From: a virus
IMG/VR virus record: IMGVR_UViG_3300010885_031189
Location: 1 to 64,000 of that record
Length of the DNA stretch: 64,000 bases
Direction: 5' to 3' (one strand)
Shown here: piece after piece, positions 41,412-52,130 of the stretch
How positions within the stretch are numbered: position 1 is the stretch's first letter
Layout of the letters: every line of letters begins with the position of its first letter
Translations under genes and position numbers: made by a program
The notes under the pieces: generated by a model
The model's input: the letters and a program-made list of their open reading frames with translations, nothing else
Databases searched by the model: none
What the model was told of the DNA's origin: nothing

Positions 41412-44400
41412 TTAGATAGAATTATTACTAGTAGCACGCTTAGGAAGCGTAATATTATTTGGATTATATACTATAGCTTCCCACTGTCCATCTTGATTTT
41501 TATCTACCCATGCCATATCTCCAACTCTCCAACCATTTTTTGGTGGTGAACTAGTTACTTGACTGATAGTTGAGTACCTCATTCTGGTAAGATCAAATAA
41601 ATCTCCACTGCCCTCTATTGGATTTGTTCTTATTAAATTTACTAGAATTGAGTCAATTGCTACAATAACGGAAGTAGTACTTTCAACTACAAGAACTTGA
41701 TAAAAATTATCAAAATTGGCATCTAAACCGCTAAAAGCAAAAACATCACGCACTGCTAATCCATGTGCCGCACTCATAGTAACTGTAATCTTATTATCCA
41801 ACGCATAATCAAGTTTAGTTACAGTGTGTGGTACTTCTGTAACACGATAAACTTGCCAATCGTCATTGAAATCTTTTGCCACCCAAATTCTATAACCAGT
41901 TACAATATTAGGTAATATTGCTGATAGGGCAGCATAATTGGTCATATCAAATAACAAAGAATCAACATCATTTATATTAACATATCCTGCAGATTTTATA
42001 TCATCTTCATAATATCGGGTTGGTTCCCTGTTTAAAAATACAGATGGCTCATATTTCAACGGACTATTCAATAAATTCAACGGACGCACTATATTAACCA
42101 AATCAACACTCGTATCATTTTTGCCCAATAGTGATAATGATGATGGATTTGCTTTATATTGTGTTTCATCTAATCGTACACTGATGCTTTGGTTAGCATC
42201 TATTGCACCATATTCTCCGACACGCATTGCCCATTCTTCAAATGTAATTAAATTAGTTTGTTGCTTATTGAATTGGCTCTTTGCTAATGCAGATATTGCA
42301 TTCTGTGTTCCCTTTTCTCTAATATATCCTTGGTAGAATTTACTTTGAGTGGTTTGATTCATACCAATGTCTTCAAGATATGACCTACTTCTATACCCTA
42401 TTAATCCTTTACTAAAGGTATCAAAATTTTCATCCAATTGCTGATTATCAATATTATATATGTCAGCAAGTTTAAGTGCATTATTAGAAAAGTTTGGTAG
42501 TAATCCAGATGTTAATGCTCTATCCAATTGACTCCAATAATTAAAGTCAAATGAGTCAGCAGCAACCATATCTTGTAATGCAGTATATGATATCTTTTTA
42601 TAGGAAACAATATCTCCTTTTTTATAATCAGTGGTAGGTGACCAATTAGTAGTTACTGAATTATTATAAATAAATCCTGCTGGCGAAAGTTCACCATTCC
42701 AATTGGAAGTTTTACTTCCGGTAATCCGTAATCTATGTTGTCTGTTTCCTAATTCTGGCTTGTAAATTACATCATTGAATACTGTAACATTATCAAATAT
42801 TAATGTATGGTCATATTGAACTAATGTAATTTCGGCAAATGCTATGGTTTGTCCATATATAGCATTAATAGTTGTTACTACTGAATCTCTCACTATATCT
42901 AATGCAGTATTTTTTATAACTTCAAAATTTGGATTCAAAATTCTTGATTCATTTGGACGATTGCCAATCATATCAACCACTGAATCTGTACTAGTAAATT
43001 TCAACTCGCTACCCACTGGGCTTAATACTAAAATATTACCAGATTTCCATCCCTGTAATGTCCAGGTTAGAAATTCTTCAGCAGCAAGTACCCAATCTTG
43101 TGTCTTTCCTAAATCTGAATTGTAATTCTCAAACACAAATCCCTGTGCTATTAATATTCTCTGATAACTTACCAAAAAGTCTACAATCTGTTGTTTGTTC
43201 TTAAACTCGTATCCATACGGTACTGTAATTTTTTTATTCTGATAATCGTTATATATAACACCTCGGGTGTTTAATACTTGAATTGCATATGAACTTCCAG
43301 TAGATTGACTTGGTATTATAGTAAAATATGGTGTTTTTAAATTATAACCACTTACTGTATACCCTGAATCTGTTTTTTCTACTATTACCGCACTATAATT
43401 AATTCTTCTAATGGGAACACTCTTATTGAGATGAACCATATAATTTTCATCTGGAATAATAGTTGATTCATTTGTACTATTAGGACTATACTGATCTGCT
43501 AATACAGTGATATATTTCTTATCAGTGAATCCTGCCATTTTATGACTTAATTTTACATCTAATGCACTAAGGTAAGTTCTTACTTTTGTTGGACCGATCA
43601 TTCCAAAACTAGTAATGTAATCGGATACCCAATTTATATAACCACTTGCCCTGGTTATATTACCGTTTACTGATTCACCATTAATAACTATACTGGTAGG
43701 TGTAACTTTTTTGTTGGTTGAGTTAACTGTAAATTGTCCTATATTCACTCTTGGTGTATATCTAGATGTATCTACTAATGTACCAAAATAGACAGCCGGT
43801 TTAAGTAGTGCAATAGTTCGTTGCATTGCATATGCAAATTCACTAGTTCTTCTCCATGCTGATTCAACTGGACCTTGATCACCTATTGAGAAAGTATAAT
43901 TTAATGTGGCACTATCAAATTTACTTAATAATTGGGTAGGGTCAATTAAATTACCAGACGCATCTACTGGTAAAAAAGTGGATAAATTTGGACGAGCATA
44001 TAGCGGATTGTAACTATCTGTTACATAATTGTATCCATCTTCCAAGTCAAGCCATAGATTCAACAATCCTGAGGTGTATGGTGCTGCACCATATCTTGCT
44101 TCCCATCCTGAAGGTTTTTCTGAGAATCCAATCATTTCCCACGGATGAGTGTGAGGGCGATCAGTATCGTAAAAATACTTATATATACCTCTCCAATAAC
44201 CAATCATTGGTTGTCCATCAATATCTAAACATCTATTATAATTCCAACTAAATTCATTATTTGATTGGAAATAAGGATTACCACTATAATCTATCTTGTT
44301 ACCACCAATCCATTTCAAAAATTCAGAATTTAATACTGAATTGAATTCTGTTAATGAATATTCAGTAGTACGGAACTTGCCCGGAGTATAAGAAGCAATA

Positions 44401-47400
44401 TCAATTAGCTCAGTTTTATACTCTGCTTTTATATTATTGTAAATTCTACGCTCTAACTCAAGCAAATATACATCTCTCAAATCACCAAATGCTGGGGTTA
44501 AGCTACCATCATGACCTTGAATTACTGCAATCTCAGTTTGATATGTGTTGTCCATGTATATCTCTGGCATATATTTTGGATACAACCCTAACTTAGTTGG
44601 AGTTTCTGGAACACAATTGCCGTCAGTGCGATACTCTCTTATTTCTAATATTCCATCAACTGCCAATTCTACTGCATCAGTGATTTTTAATGAAGCTACC
44701 ACAATATTAAATATATAGTCTCGGTTAACCATCAGTTGCTGTCCATTGTAATATACAATAATTGCACGATTGCTTAATTCGGTGATACTATATAATGAAT
44801 GTAAAGCATACCCGGTTGAATATAAATTATCTGTTACATTTGTATTTTCAATACGATGACTTAATGTTGTATAATTATCACCTGAGGGTAACATATCACT
44901 ATAGTACCAGGAAAAACTACCATTCTTAACAGCATTTATTATTGACACAACTGCGTCTACACCTGCTACTGGATTAGCTGGATTTAGATCAGGTAGTGTG
45001 ACACATAATTCTAAAAATTTATTCTTAAATTTAGTGTATTCTCTGCGAGCCAAATCTATTGCATTAATGAAATTAAGATTTGAATCAATCAGGAATAAAG
45101 ATGAATACATTACTGGAGCAGAATTTTGAAGTATACTACCATTTCTATTTCTGTAATAATAATTTTTTAAAGTCTGTCCTTCAGATAACAGAGTATTTTG
45201 ACTAATATGTAATAGATGATTTCTCATCTGGCCTAATGTGACTGCTGACAATGATATATTTTTGCTATTAGCGTCTAGGTTAGTTGGAATTTGATAATAG
45301 CCTAATTTACTTACTGGTTCTCCATAAATTAATATATCAATTGTATCACCAATAGTTAGATACCCAGTATTAAACTTTACGGTATTTTTTACACCGACCG
45401 GTAACTTAGAAAAATTGGTAGTAATAAGTTTATTATTAACAAATACCTTAAAGTTAGATACATAGGCTGATGATACTTCAAGCACATCATATTCAAAATA
45501 ATTAGTTGCACCTGTATATGTGTGAGTGATCAGTTGGTACTGTTTACTTTTCTCTAATACTGTTGTCCATACTATTTTGTCACTATACTGAGTAAAGTTA
45601 AAGGCATTAAATTTAACTAAATCTGTGAATAAATTTTGACGTAAAAATCCGTTAGATATTGGAAAGGTTAGATTGCTTTTATTAACAGTGTACGTAAAAT
45701 CCTCATTGTCAAAATTATTTTTGAAGTTAATATCGCCGATAGAATTACCAACACTGGTATAACTTAATGGTAAGTTTAGTATTGGATCAACTGTTCCTGT
45801 TCCTTCAAGGAAAGAGAATATTCTAGTACCACTAAAAGTACTGTTGACATAAGTATTTTTATCAGCCAAACTAATATCATTTGCATCAATCACATCAAAT
45901 AATGGCGGCTGATTTATTGTTGTTTTAATCTGTGACTTCTGCCAAAATCCAACGGTTGGATCATTGGTTAAACTTAAACTGTTATACCAATGAGTAATCT
46001 TGGCATTAGTACCACTCAATGCCAATACTGTACTGTACTTATATGCGATTGGTAAATCAGTTGCAGCTAGTATAACTCTTGCATGATTAAATGCAAAAGT
46101 AATGGTATCTTCAGATGCTGGTGCAACCTGTTCAATATGTAATATTGTATTTGAATATATACGTTTAACTTTGCCAATATAATCAACCCGAGGAGTGTCA
46201 AAAGAATCAGTATCATTAGAAGTTTGGTCATACCCAGTGTTGGTGTATAAATGTGCTCCCTTTTTAAATTCAGTTAGAAAATTAGTACCTATACCAGTGA
46301 CAATAAAAGAACCTGCGGTTGTTGTTATTTCCCCAGTAACTCCCTCATCAGTACTATCAAAAAATGTTGCACCACTTTGATCAGTGTATTGAATTTCGTA
46401 TATTTGTCTTCTAACGGATGAACTTATGTCATTTGAAAAAATAATAGTTTGAAATTCTTCTACTACTAGTCCTAATCCTGCCAAAACATTAATTGAAACA
46501 TTATTAACTTGTGTTGATGCATTTGTTATGACTTCATCAAATAGGTCAACATTTGGTAGTGGTACTCTACCATTGTTAAACAACTGTAGATCCTGGTCAA
46601 ATTCAATAATAGGTCTGTTTGCCCGTTGGTATTGGTCAAACATTGGTATTTTGCCTAAGTAATCAGCAGTCGCAGTAATTACATCAATGTGGAACCATCT
46701 ATTTGCACGACTCCAGGCATTCAGATCAGTACATGCACGATTTATTACTATATAATCTGGTATCAATGAAGACTGAATTGGTTCATCATAATTACCTATA
46801 TCATAATTCATGATATCAAATGGAACATTACTATCGTCCGGTAATATTTCAACTGCCAATAAGGTATCTACATTCACTAATGAAATGCCAGTACCGACCC
46901 CTTCTACTATATAAGTTTTTGGCACGACAGGTAGTGTCGTAGGATCATCTGACCAATATGATTGTGGAATCACTGTATTGTCAAATGATATTCTTAGTCC
47001 ATTTGTAAATACGACACCATTGGGACTGGTATATGCGAGTTCACCAATAATACCAGTATTAATATTAATAGGTCCGTATGAATTTACTACTTGCGCAGCG
47101 TCTATAATATTAATGGTTTTAATTTGAGCACTGTTATTGGCATTTTGTAAATACAAAGCAGACAATGGAGCAGTAATATCTGGAGACAATGTTATTGTCC
47201 CACTTGAATTTTTAAAAAACTCATAGCCACCTTGAGTTTCACCATCATTAATACGCACCCGATTTCCAATTGGAAAATCTCTTACTTTTGTTAGAGTTAC
47301 TATTTCAGTATCATCAATGTTTATTTGCCAAATATCATACCGATCATCTACCGGAACAATTGTGGAAGTTGATGTAGTCCAATCTGCACCTGATGTACTA

Positions 47401-48239
47401 CTATTTAAAAATATGATATATTTTCCTATAGGAAAATCAGTATCTGAATCAAATTGAATTATGTCACTTAATAAGTTACCATCTATACTAGTAAAAGTAG
47501 CTGATATGGCATAATCTATATAATTTATCAATGGTAGATTATAATAATAATCTTGCACATCGCTGGCTGGAACTGTAAATGTTATGGTGGCGGTACCATT
47601 GTTTGTTACACCATGTATACGACGGCTTGAAACTTCCGGTAAATATTGTTTAGTACCAGTTATACCTGGTTCAGTTTGAATCCAAATATTTCCAGAACCA
47701 ACATTTAACTGATAGGTATATCCTCTAGTTAAGTTAATGCTTCCAGCCGTTGTTATATCAATAGTGCGTACCAGAGGAGTTGAATTAGGTATCTCAGCAA
47801 TAGAAGTTAAAGGAACACTGTCAGGAAAAGTTGATAACCAATAGTATTGACTAAAATTTATTAACTTGTCCAAATCTATTTTAGGATCATAATTGTAATA
47901 TTCTGAGGCAAATAATCTAGAATGATTGTCTGTTAGTCCACCATAATATCCAATTTTTGATACTAGATCAGAATAATCACTATAGAAATCTATCTCATTA
48001 CTACTATTTTTAATAGTTACGCTAGGCTCAAGTTGATAATTAGCTCTGGCAGTAGTAGGCTCTACAATATAATTGTCACCTGTTTTAAAAGTAGGAGAAA
48101 ACTTTCTTCCAATATATCCATCTAATCTCTTATAACTTGGCTCACTAACCAGTTGGTCAAGAGTTGCGTGTAAGAACTTTTTATTTGTATTACTTTGAAA
48201 TACTGCAGGAAGAAAATCTAAGGTCTTTCTGGTAGCCAT
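41412..48239 (-). CDS. Giant baseplate-region structural protein (2275 aa)
   Basis: The largest protein of the window, directly after gp6 and thus in the position of T4 gp7 (1032 residues), but more than twice as long. The N-terminus (TLDFLPAVFQSNTNKKFLHATLDQLV ... GYIGRKFSPTF) looks like a conserved docking domain. The remainder is mixed alpha/beta with many Tyr/Asn-rich strands, and no enzymatic motif was recognised. The C-terminus has WRVGDMAWVDKNQDGQWE. It is inferred to be a baseplate wedge or peripheral protein; gp7 equivalence is positional only. Confidence 0.68.
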   Translation of the reverse strand: MATRKTLDFLPAVFQSNTNKKFLHATLDQLVSEPSYKRLDGYIGRKFSPTFKTGDNYIVEPTTARANYQLEPSVTIKNSSNEIDFYSDYSDLVSKIGYYGGLTDNHSRLFASEYYNYDPKIDLDKLINFSQYYWLSTFPDSVPLTSIAEIPNSTPLVRTIDITTAGSINLTRGYTYQLNVGSGNIWIQTEPGITGTKQYLPEVSSRRIHGVTNNGTATITFTVPASDVQDYYYNLPLINYIDYAISATFTSIDGNLLSDIIQFDSDTDFPIGKYIIFLNSSTSGADWTTSTSTIVPVDDRYDIWQINIDDTEIVTLTKVRDFPIGNRVRINDGETQGGYEFFKNSSGTITLSPDITAPLSALYLQNANNSAQIKTINIIDAAQVVNSYGPININTGIIGELAYTSPNGVVFTNGLRISFDNTVIPQSYWSDDPTTLPVVPKTYIVEGVGTGISLVNVDTLLAVEILPDDSNVPFDIMNYDIGNYDEPIQSSLIPDYIVINRACTDLNAWSRANRWFHIDVITATADYLGKIPMFDQYQRANRPIIEFDQDLQLFNNGRVPLPNVDLFDEVITNASTQVNNVSINVLAGLGLVVEEFQTIIFSNDISSSVRRQIYEIQYTDQSGATFFDSTDEGVTGEITTTAGSFIVTGIGTNFLTEFKKGAHLYTNTGYDQTSNDTDSFDTPRVDYIGKVKRIYSNTILHIEQVAPASEDTITFAFNHARVILAATDLPIAYKYSTVLALSGTNAKITHWYNSLSLTNDPTVGFWQKSQIKTTINQPPLFDVIDANDISLADKNTYVNSTFSGTRIFSFLEGTGTVDPILNLPLSYTSVGNSIGDINFKNNFDNEDFTYTVNKSNLTFPISNGFLRQNLFTDLVKFNAFNFTQYSDKIVWTTVLEKSKQYQLITHTYTGATNYFEYDVLEVSSAYVSNFKVFVNNKLITTNFSKLPVGVKNTVKFNTGYLTIGDTIDILIYGEPVSKLGYYQIPTNLDANSKNISLSAVTLGQMRNHLLHISQNTLLSEGQTLKNYYYRNRNGSILQNSAPVMYSSLFLIDSNLNFINAIDLARREYTKFKNKFLELCVTLPDLNPANPVAGVDAVVSIINAVKNGSFSWYYSDMLPSGDNYTTLSHRIENTNVTDNLYSTGYALHSLYSITELSNRAIIVYYNGQQLMVNRDYIFNIVVASLKITDAVELAVDGILEIREYRTDGNCVPETPTKLGLYPKYMPEIYMDNTYQTEIAVIQGHDGSLTPAFGDLRDVYLLELERRIYNNIKAEYKTELIDIASYTPGKFRTTEYSLTEFNSVLNSEFLKWIGGNKIDYSGNPYFQSNNEFSWNYNRCLDIDGQPMIGYWRGIYKYFYDTDRPHTHPWEMIGFSEKPSGWEARYGAAPYTSGLLNLWLDLEDGYNYVTDSYNPLYARPNLSTFLPVDASGNLIDPTQLLSKFDSATLNYTFSIGDQGPVESAWRRTSEFAYAMQRTIALLKPAVYFGTLVDTSRYTPRVNIGQFTVNSTNKKVTPTSIVINGESVNGNITRASGYINWVSDYITSFGMIGPTKVRTYLSALDVKLSHKMAGFTDKKYITVLADQYSPNSTNESTIIPDENYMVHLNKSVPIRRINYSAVIVEKTDSGYTVSGYNLKTPYFTIIPSQSTGSSYAIQVLNTRGVIYNDYQNKKITVPYGYEFKNKQQIVDFLVSYQRILIAQGFVFENYNSDLGKTQDWVLAAEEFLTWTLQGWKSGNILVLSPVGSELKFTSTDSVVDMIGNRPNESRILNPNFEVIKNTALDIVRDSVVTTINAIYGQTIAFAEITLVQYDHTLIFDNVTVFNDVIYKPELGNRQHRLRITGSKTSNWNGELSPAGFIYNNSVTTNWSPTTDYKKGDIVSYKKISYTALQDMVAADSFDFNYWSQLDRALTSGLLPNFSNNALKLADIYNIDNQQLDENFDTFSKGLIGYRSRSYLEDIGMNQTTQSKFYQGYIREKGTQNAISALAKSQFNKQQTNLITFEEWAMRVGEYGAIDANQSISVRLDETQYKANPSSLSLLGKNDTSVDLVNIVRPLNLLNSPLKYEPSVFLNREPTRYYEDDIKSAGYVNINDVDSLLFDMTNYAALSAILPNIVTGYRIWVAKDFNDDWQVYRVTEVPHTVTKLDYALDNKITVTMSAAHGLAVRDVFAFSGLDANFDNFYQVLVVESTTSVIVAIDSILVNLIRTNPIEGSGDLFDLTRMRYSTISQVTSSPPKNGWRVGDMAWVDKNQDGQWEAIVYNPNNITLPKRATSNNSI

Positions 48240-48252
48240 TCTTATTTACCTA

Positions 48253-51200
48253 TCAAAATGTGATACTACGATTTGATGCTGCTAAACTTTGATTTAATTG
48301 TCCAGATGTTAAGGATGTGATAATCTCTACATTATCTACTGTAGCTGAACTAATTATAATTTCATTTGCTTCTGCATTAATTTGATATAAATTACCAAAA
48401 CTCACCGTGTCATCATCAGGCACTATAATAATACTAGCAATATTTGGACTTAATACTCTATGTAAATATGCTGATAACTCACTAAAGTAAAATGTATCAC
48501 CAAAATCCCAGTTTGTTATATCAAAATAAACATTTATTGCATTTATCACTGATGTTTTAATATCAGCATCACTTATATTTAATCCAGGATTTTTCACAAC
48601 CTTAAAGGTCGCTTGTAAATTAAGTGAAGATTTATTACCAAACACCGGCTTAAACTTTGCACTTTGAAAAACAATAGTGTCACTTATTGATTTTATATTG
48701 TTTAATGTCGCATAATCAGTTTCTAATGCTATATTTGTTGGTGCAACTGGTTCTGCTACTGTGTTTGAATTATCTACAATCCAATTGCGATAATCAGTAT
48801 TATATGTAGTGGTTAACACATATAAATCAATGATATTACTGGTACTAGGATCAACCCTGCTATTACTTGGAGTTGTATGTCTATACTGATAATACAAATC
48901 TTGTCGCCCATAATATGCGATGTAATCTGATAACGGATTTCCTAATGCCAATGTACTAGACAATTGATAGAATAAATTTTCAGTTGTTGCATAAAATAGT
49001 TGTCCGGCAAAAAAATTACCTTTATTAGTTATTATCTGAGAAGTAGTAGCATAGATACTAACAATAGTTTTATTATCTACTAATTCAATATACATGAATC
49101 GATCATTTTCATATCCAACAACTGTCTTGAAAAATACATATTTACTATTATTACTGGGTAAAGGATTTACTATAAATTCAAATAATTGTGGATTATCTGG
49201 AACACCATCATTATTTGTATCAGCAAAAGTAACATAAATGCTGTTAGTACTTGCATATCCGTCAGGATCTACAATAGAATTATGTACATACCATGAAGAA
49301 TCTTGCCCCAATGGTAATACTGTATTAGGTCCAGGATTAGTCTTTAATATTTTTATATTATCTCTTATTACTTTTCCAGCTTTGCTATCAAATACATTCA
49401 AGTCTCTATCAAAAAAGAAATTTGTTTCCGCTGGACTGTGAAAAATATATTCTAATCCACGATAATAAGTAGTATATTGTTCAGATGCAGCATTATAGGT
49501 AAATCTTAATAACCAGCTATTATTTAACTGAGTTCCACTTTGGCTACCTATATTTAATAATGAAAATGTATTTTGAATAGTACTTGAAGTGGAATCTATT
49601 TTTAAATTTTCTTCGTAGATTATTCTCCATGATCCGCGTACTGCATCATATTCTAATCCAAAATTTTTATATGTGTTTATTAAGTCAACAAGTGCCGTAG
49701 TAAAAGCAGTGCTTATGTAATTTTTAAATACAGGAAATATACTAAAAACTATAGCATTAGTGGGTACTTTTACATTTAAAGTTACTGGTCCTACCCCAGT
49801 AGAAAGATTACCCACTCCGCGATTTGCACCATCACCAATTACATTAGTAACAGATGCATAAAAGAAGGTTTTATCATCCAGTCTTATTGCTTGTCCTGGA
49901 ACAAGATTGTTATTAATATCAAAATGGAAGTTTACTGGTGAAGTAAACTTTATAATTGCGCCTACTTTTAAAAATGTTGCACCTGAATTAGATGCTGCTG
50001 CGCCACCAATTAATGATGGAACATTTAATTTTTTGAAATATCCAGTTGAACTGGTTGTTCCGGACGTAGTTGAATTCCATGTCAATCCGCCCGACTGATA
50101 TGCAGGAAAATTAGCATAATAGAATTGTAATAATTCTTGAGACTTTATCACATTAGCAATAGAAGTTGTTAAAATTCTGCGTATTTCTATTGGTGATAAG
50201 AAATTAAATTTTAAATTTCTAAGGTAACTATTACGATACAATACACCATCTTCGCCGAACATATTGGTACTGCTATAATTGGCAGTGGGATCTAGTGTGT
50301 CTAAATATTTACTTAACCCAATACTAGTTCTGTTTAATGCTTTTACTTTAGATACAGAACTAAAAGTAGTATAAGGTAAAATATTATAATCTTCACCGGT
50401 AATCATGCGATTCTGAGTATAATATTGTTGAGGAGCTTTTTGCTTTATATCATCAATACTTTCTCTAGAAGATGCATTGGCAATAGTATACCCTAAACTG
50501 GCTCTGAATGTAATAGTTTCTATACGGTTAATACGACTAACATAATTAAATGATATCGTAATTGACTGCATTGAATCAGGTGTAATCTTATACCCTAGCC
50601 CATTGGCTGTTCTGTAAAAATATCTGAATTTGCCTTGTGGTATATTAGAAAATGCTCCATCACCAAAAATTAAATCAACTTGATCTCCGGCTTTGCTGTT
50701 AACTTGATATAGATTTCTAGCAGATGCACTATTATAGATAACATTTATTCCAGCAACTGCTGGGACGGCCTTCCATAAAGTTTGTAGGTTGCCATTTGAA
50801 TCCAAACTGTATAACCATCCATCCCCATTATTAATGCCATTTATATCTACATTAACTATTTTATTAGGAACAACATCAGTTATTGAGAAATCAAAACTAG
50901 CAAGATTTCCTTGCTTAAAGTAAAAGAAGAATCCTGTGTTATTACTAGAATTTCCCAAATTATCATTTTTATATAATACATTAAACACTCCACCTAATTT
51001 AGGTGAGGTCTCATAGATATATGGTTCATTGGTCGATGAAGAACTAACTGCTTCAAATGCAGTTTTTGATCCTTCAATTGAAGCGTCAAATCTATAAATT
51101 GGCAACACTGATGGAATTAAATTAATGCTATACTCATCATTGGTAATACCATTTAATAATTGTGAATTACCAGGCTTCCCTACTATTTGACTGTTAACTA

Positions 51201-51690
51201 AACATGCATTAAATATTACAGTAAATTGTTCTAGCCAATTCTCATTGGATGGGTCATTCCATGATATAGGTGTACCACTAAGATTTATACTATTACTATC
51301 ATACACATTTTCACTCGTAGATATACTATCTACTTTTAGAAATCCAGATGCAGATATTGCTCTTTTCGGATTATAACTTATTAATCTGGCTAGTTTTAAT
51401 ACACTATCTCTTCGTTCAGCCGTATCTAAAAAGTTTTCTCTAGCATTAAGGTCTGTCCTAAATGCCAAACTTTGTCCCATGAAGGCAATAAGGTCTATCA
51501 GTGCAATAAATTCGCTACTTTCAGTAAAATCGTTGAAATCTTCTGGGTAATATAACTTGAGATAATCAATCATACTCTTACGCAGAGTCTCAAAGTCATA
51601 GGTAGAGAAGTCAGCTTCTCGGAAGGTCTGATATAGTTTTTTCCAATTTTCTGCTGCTAGCAGGCTGGTTTGACGAGAAATTATAGCCAT
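48253..51690 (-). CDS. 6: Baseplate wedge protein gp6
   Basis: A 1145-residue protein whose N-terminus is typical of gp6/J-type wedge proteins: YQTFREADFSTYDFETLRKSMIDYLKLYYPEDFNDFTESSEF ... IDLIAFMGQSLAFRTDLNARENFLDTA. Dimers of gp6 form the inner ring of the contractile-tail baseplate. T4 gp6 is 660 residues; the longer form here has extra mid-domain sequence, as in other marine T4-like phages from memory. It follows gp25 in the same transcriptional direction, as in T4-like clusters. Confidence 0.9.
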   Translation of the reverse strand: MAIISRQTSLLAAENWKKLYQTFREADFSTYDFETLRKSMIDYLKLYYPEDFNDFTESSEFIALIDLIAFMGQSLAFRTDLNARENFLDTAERRDSVLKLARLISYNPKRAISASGFLKVDSISTSENVYDSNSINLSGTPISWNDPSNENWLEQFTVIFNACLVNSQIVGKPGNSQLLNGITNDEYSINLIPSVLPIYRFDASIEGSKTAFEAVSSSSTNEPYIYETSPKLGGVFNVLYKNDNLGNSSNNTGFFFYFKQGNLASFDFSITDVVPNKIVNVDINGINNGDGWLYSLDSNGNLQTLWKAVPAVAGINVIYNSASARNLYQVNSKAGDQVDLIFGDGAFSNIPQGKFRYFYRTANGLGYKITPDSMQSITISFNYVSRINRIETITFRASLGYTIANASSRESIDDIKQKAPQQYYTQNRMITGEDYNILPYTTFSSVSKVKALNRTSIGLSKYLDTLDPTANYSSTNMFGEDGVLYRNSYLRNLKFNFLSPIEIRRILTTSIANVIKSQELLQFYYANFPAYQSGGLTWNSTTSGTTSSTGYFKKLNVPSLIGGAAASNSGATFLKVGAIIKFTSPVNFHFDINNNLVPGQAIRLDDKTFFYASVTNVIGDGANRGVGNLSTGVGPVTLNVKVPTNAIVFSIFPVFKNYISTAFTTALVDLINTYKNFGLEYDAVRGSWRIIYEENLKIDSTSSTIQNTFSLLNIGSQSGTQLNNSWLLRFTYNAASEQYTTYYRGLEYIFHSPAETNFFFDRDLNVFDSKAGKVIRDNIKILKTNPGPNTVLPLGQDSSWYVHNSIVDPDGYASTNSIYVTFADTNNDGVPDNPQLFEFIVNPLPSNNSKYVFFKTVVGYENDRFMYIELVDNKTIVSIYATTSQIITNKGNFFAGQLFYATTENLFYQLSSTLALGNPLSDYIAYYGRQDLYYQYRHTTPSNSRVDPSTSNIIDLYVLTTTYNTDYRNWIVDNSNTVAEPVAPTNIALETDYATLNNIKSISDTIVFQSAKFKPVFGNKSSLNLQATFKVVKNPGLNISDADIKTSVINAINVYFDITNWDFGDTFYFSELSAYLHRVLSPNIASIIIVPDDDTVSFGNLYQINAEANEIIISSATVDNVEIITSLTSGQLNQSLAASNRSITF

Positions 51691-51713
51691 TGTGTTGTAT
51701 AACTCAGTTTATG

Positions 51714-51721
51714 TATTTATT
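51714..51721 (-). promoter_or_regulatory. Late promoter candidate AATAAATA
   Basis: Minus-strand AATAAATA ahead of gp6; the expected start is near 51708, leaving an 18-base leader without a clear ribosome site. Confidence 0.45.
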
Positions 51722-51739
51722 TTAGTATAAAGTAGACAC

Positions 51740-52117
51740 TTAATTGATAACAGATAACTGTTTAGAGTCTCGGTCAAAATTCAAGGTCATAACAGCAAGT
51801 TGATTAGTTATAACATACCTAAGGTTCAATATGATTTGAATACCATACTGATATTCAGTAACTGATAATTCATCAACTGATAACCGTGGGTCATAATTAA
51901 CGATAGTTTTAATATCATTAATTATTGTATCTTTGACCGATGATGTAAATGGATCAAACAATAGATTCCATATAATGCAACCAAAGTTTGGATTCATTAA
52001 TTTTTCACCCTTTCGGATATAAAAATGGTTAATGAGGTCTTGCTTAATCAAAGCAAAATCAGTTACTTTAAATTTACGAGTCCTATTAAAAGTACTAAAT
52101 CCAGAATAAGTAGTCAT
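51740..52117 (-). CDS. 25: Baseplate wedge protein gp25
   Basis: A 125-residue protein of the gp25/lysozyme-fold wedge family: KVTDFALIKQDLINHFYIRKGEKLMNPNFGCIIWNLLFDPF carries the conserved EPR-like core region (here KGEKLMNPNFG). It then has VKDTIINDIKTIVNYDPRLSVDELSV. Length agrees with T4 gp25 (132). gp25 joins the sheath to the wedge gp6. A CATAAATA element six bases upstream makes the mRNA probably leaderless. Confidence 0.9.
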   Translation of the reverse strand: MTTYSGFSTFNRTRKFKVTDFALIKQDLINHFYIRKGEKLMNPNFGCIIWNLLFDPFTSSVKDTIINDIKTIVNYDPRLSVDELSVTEYQYGIQIILNLRYVITNQLAVMTLNFDRDSKQLSVIN

Positions 52118-52122
52118 ATATA

Positions 52123-52130
52123 TATTTATG
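52123..52130 (-). promoter_or_regulatory. Late promoter candidate CATAAATA, leaderless gp25
   Basis: Minus-strand CATAAATA within the end of gene 5. The octamer at -13 to -6 puts transcription start at 52117, exactly the A of the gp25 ATG. Confidence 0.5.
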
